Assembly (NCBI GenBank): GCA_948567375.1 | Contig: OX419760.1 | Location: 59,516,911 to 59,580,910 of the forward strand | Direction: 5' to 3' | Origin: Lunularia cruciata | Taxonomy: Eukaryota > Streptophyta > Marchantiopsida > Lunulariales > Lunulariaceae | DNA length: 64,000 nt | Shown here: positions 62,827 to 64,000 of the stretch, in pieces | Layout: each line of letters begins with the position of its first letter | Position numbering within the stretch: the stretch's first letter is position 1 | The notes under the pieces: generated by a model | Told to the model about the DNA's origin: nothing | Databases searched by the model: none | What the model saw: only the letters and a program-made list of their open reading frames with translations | Program-made: the position numbers and the translations under genes

Positions 62827-63079
62827 TGTTGATGAAGTATCACAAGCTAATACGGTTGACGGTTAGTGACCGCATGAGAGTTAATCCTTAGTCACACTTT
62901 ATTCTTTGCTCATCAGTTCTCGTTAGTAATCACTTAGAGTTATGGTGAGGAGTGACTCGACTACTTGTGTATTTCTTCTCTACCTATTTATATATTCGAG
63001 CATAGCATTCTTTGTTGAAGTTTGGTATCCACTCTCATTATTCATTTCCGTGACAGTATTCAATTTCATATCTCCCTCA
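62827..63079 (+). repeat. Candidate copia 3' LTR
   Basis: It starts TGTTGATGAAGTATCACAAG right after a purine tract (gagggaggg, 62818-62826) that follows the RNase H end, as in a 3' LTR. The right border (CA near 63079) is uncertain because no second LTR is present. A related phrase, attgatgaagtattacaagc, occurs just upstream at 62761. Confidence 0.6.
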
Positions 63080-64000
63080 TGGAGTGTACAAGAGTTGACA
63101 TTCTACAGCTCAAAGGGACGAACGGTGCCAGTGATCTACTTGAAATCGCTACATAGCAGCATAGGGTCGCCAGATCGGTGTCACCAGTATGGTGGGTCGG
63201 CTTTAAATAGAAGACCCAGAAGACGTTCATGGTTTCTGTCACCAGATATCCTCTGTCAAGACGCACGCAAGTCCAAGCTTAATGTCATTACCACATGCGG
63301 GCGGTTGGTTTTTCAACAAGTGAAAACAGTGGAAACTCCATGAAAGTGCTCCAGTGACGTGTAGAGAAGTGCTCCAGTGTAGTCGGGAACTTGCTCCTGC
63401 AACTTCTGTTGCCACAAAAGCAAGATGGTGAAACCCAAAGAGTCACAGTAAAGCAATGTCCAGTGTAATGTACATGTAGTGAATGTAACGTTTGAAGCTA
63501 TGTAGGCCTTTCGGTCAGTGGAATGTTTATGGGAAGAAATTGTTGGCAGCTGATGATACTGTCGGGTTTAGCGGCGTTGCTTGCTCATGTGACGTTACTT
63601 CAACGGACACATAGATGGGGTTAGGCATGGAGATTGAGAGTCAAGCTCGCTTTTTATCAAACAACGAATTCGAATGACTTGGTCAAGATTCCCTCTATCC
63701 CGCGAATTATTAGGTCACAAGATCGTCTTTGCTCTATTTCAGGTGCAACCTGTACAAATCTACCCGACCTTAACTTCGACTGTTGAAGACACGACCTCCT
63801 CTAGGTGTGTTAACGGTATTTAAGACTTGGCCCACTTGCCCGTAGGCGATGATTTCCATTAGCTGACGACGGTTGATACTTACAGTGACTCGGTTTGTAA
63901 TCGACAGATCGCGACTCTATCCTTCAGAAAGTCCCACGGATATCTCGAGTTTACCTCAGGAATGTACTCCGGAACATTCTTGAGGCTCATGCATCCCAAA
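63080..64000. other. Right end of window, no gene identified
   Basis: The composition is gene-like (balanced GC), but no frame shows a domain. The 133-codon frame ending at 63343 begins inside the LTR and has no support. It may be promoter or 5' sequence of a gene outside the window. Confidence 0.4.

Overview
This is a piece of a plant nuclear genome. Genes are split by GT-AG introns or carry long 5' leaders. One protein looks plastid-targeted and one is a plant-type GH9 endoglucanase. Intergenic DNA is AT-rich and full of decayed LTR retrotransposons. I cannot name the species. The compact gene islands, the long (AG)n tract and the protein flavour would fit a bryophyte or other non-seed plant, but that is a guess.

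Layout. 1-2.9 kb is AT-rich intergenic DNA. 3.1-4.2 kb (+) is an intronless gene for a probable chloroplast membrane protein. 5.7-17.1 kb (-) is a large gene of about 29 exons for an all-helical HEAT/ARM-type repeat protein of about 1,560 residues. I rebuilt it exon by exon from splice signals and codon phase, and it has two unexplained breaks in the frame. 18.5-22.8 kb is a decayed Ty1/copia element with LTR-like ends. 25.0-38.1 kb is a mosaic of Ty3/gypsy chromovirus pieces in both orientations. It has four recognisable LTRs of about 410-425 bp and an unrelated LTR-element fragment (34.05-35.67 kb) inside. 38.1-39.6 kb (-) is a non-LTR reverse-transcriptase remnant. 42.3-45.9 kb (+) is a complete eight-exon secreted GH9 endo-beta-1,4-glucanase gene (491 aa, catalytic residues present). 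47.7-51.1 kb (-) is a single-exon 1,129-aa protein with an N-terminal membrane anchor and a long disordered tail. 53.1-54.1 kb is a broken, intron-free transaldolase pseudogene. 54.9-57.7 kb and 62.5-63.1 kb are copia remnants, and 58-61.8 kb is AT-rich, possibly element-derived DNA I cannot classify.

The genes are independent single-copy-looking eukaryotic genes, not an operon or system. The most notable observations are these. (1) The chromovirus LTRs carry perfect heat-shock-element arrays just upstream of a TATA box. (2) Several perfect or near-perfect short hairpins occur in non-coding DNA. One can be compared with an undamaged paralogue in the same window and looks like a replication template-switch product. 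(3) There is a fold-back of about 250-bp arms. (4) Apparent frame breaks interrupt an otherwise phase-consistent HEAT-repeat gene. (5) The mosaic of head-to-head dead chromovirus copies shows C-to-T nonsense decay and shared disabling mutations.
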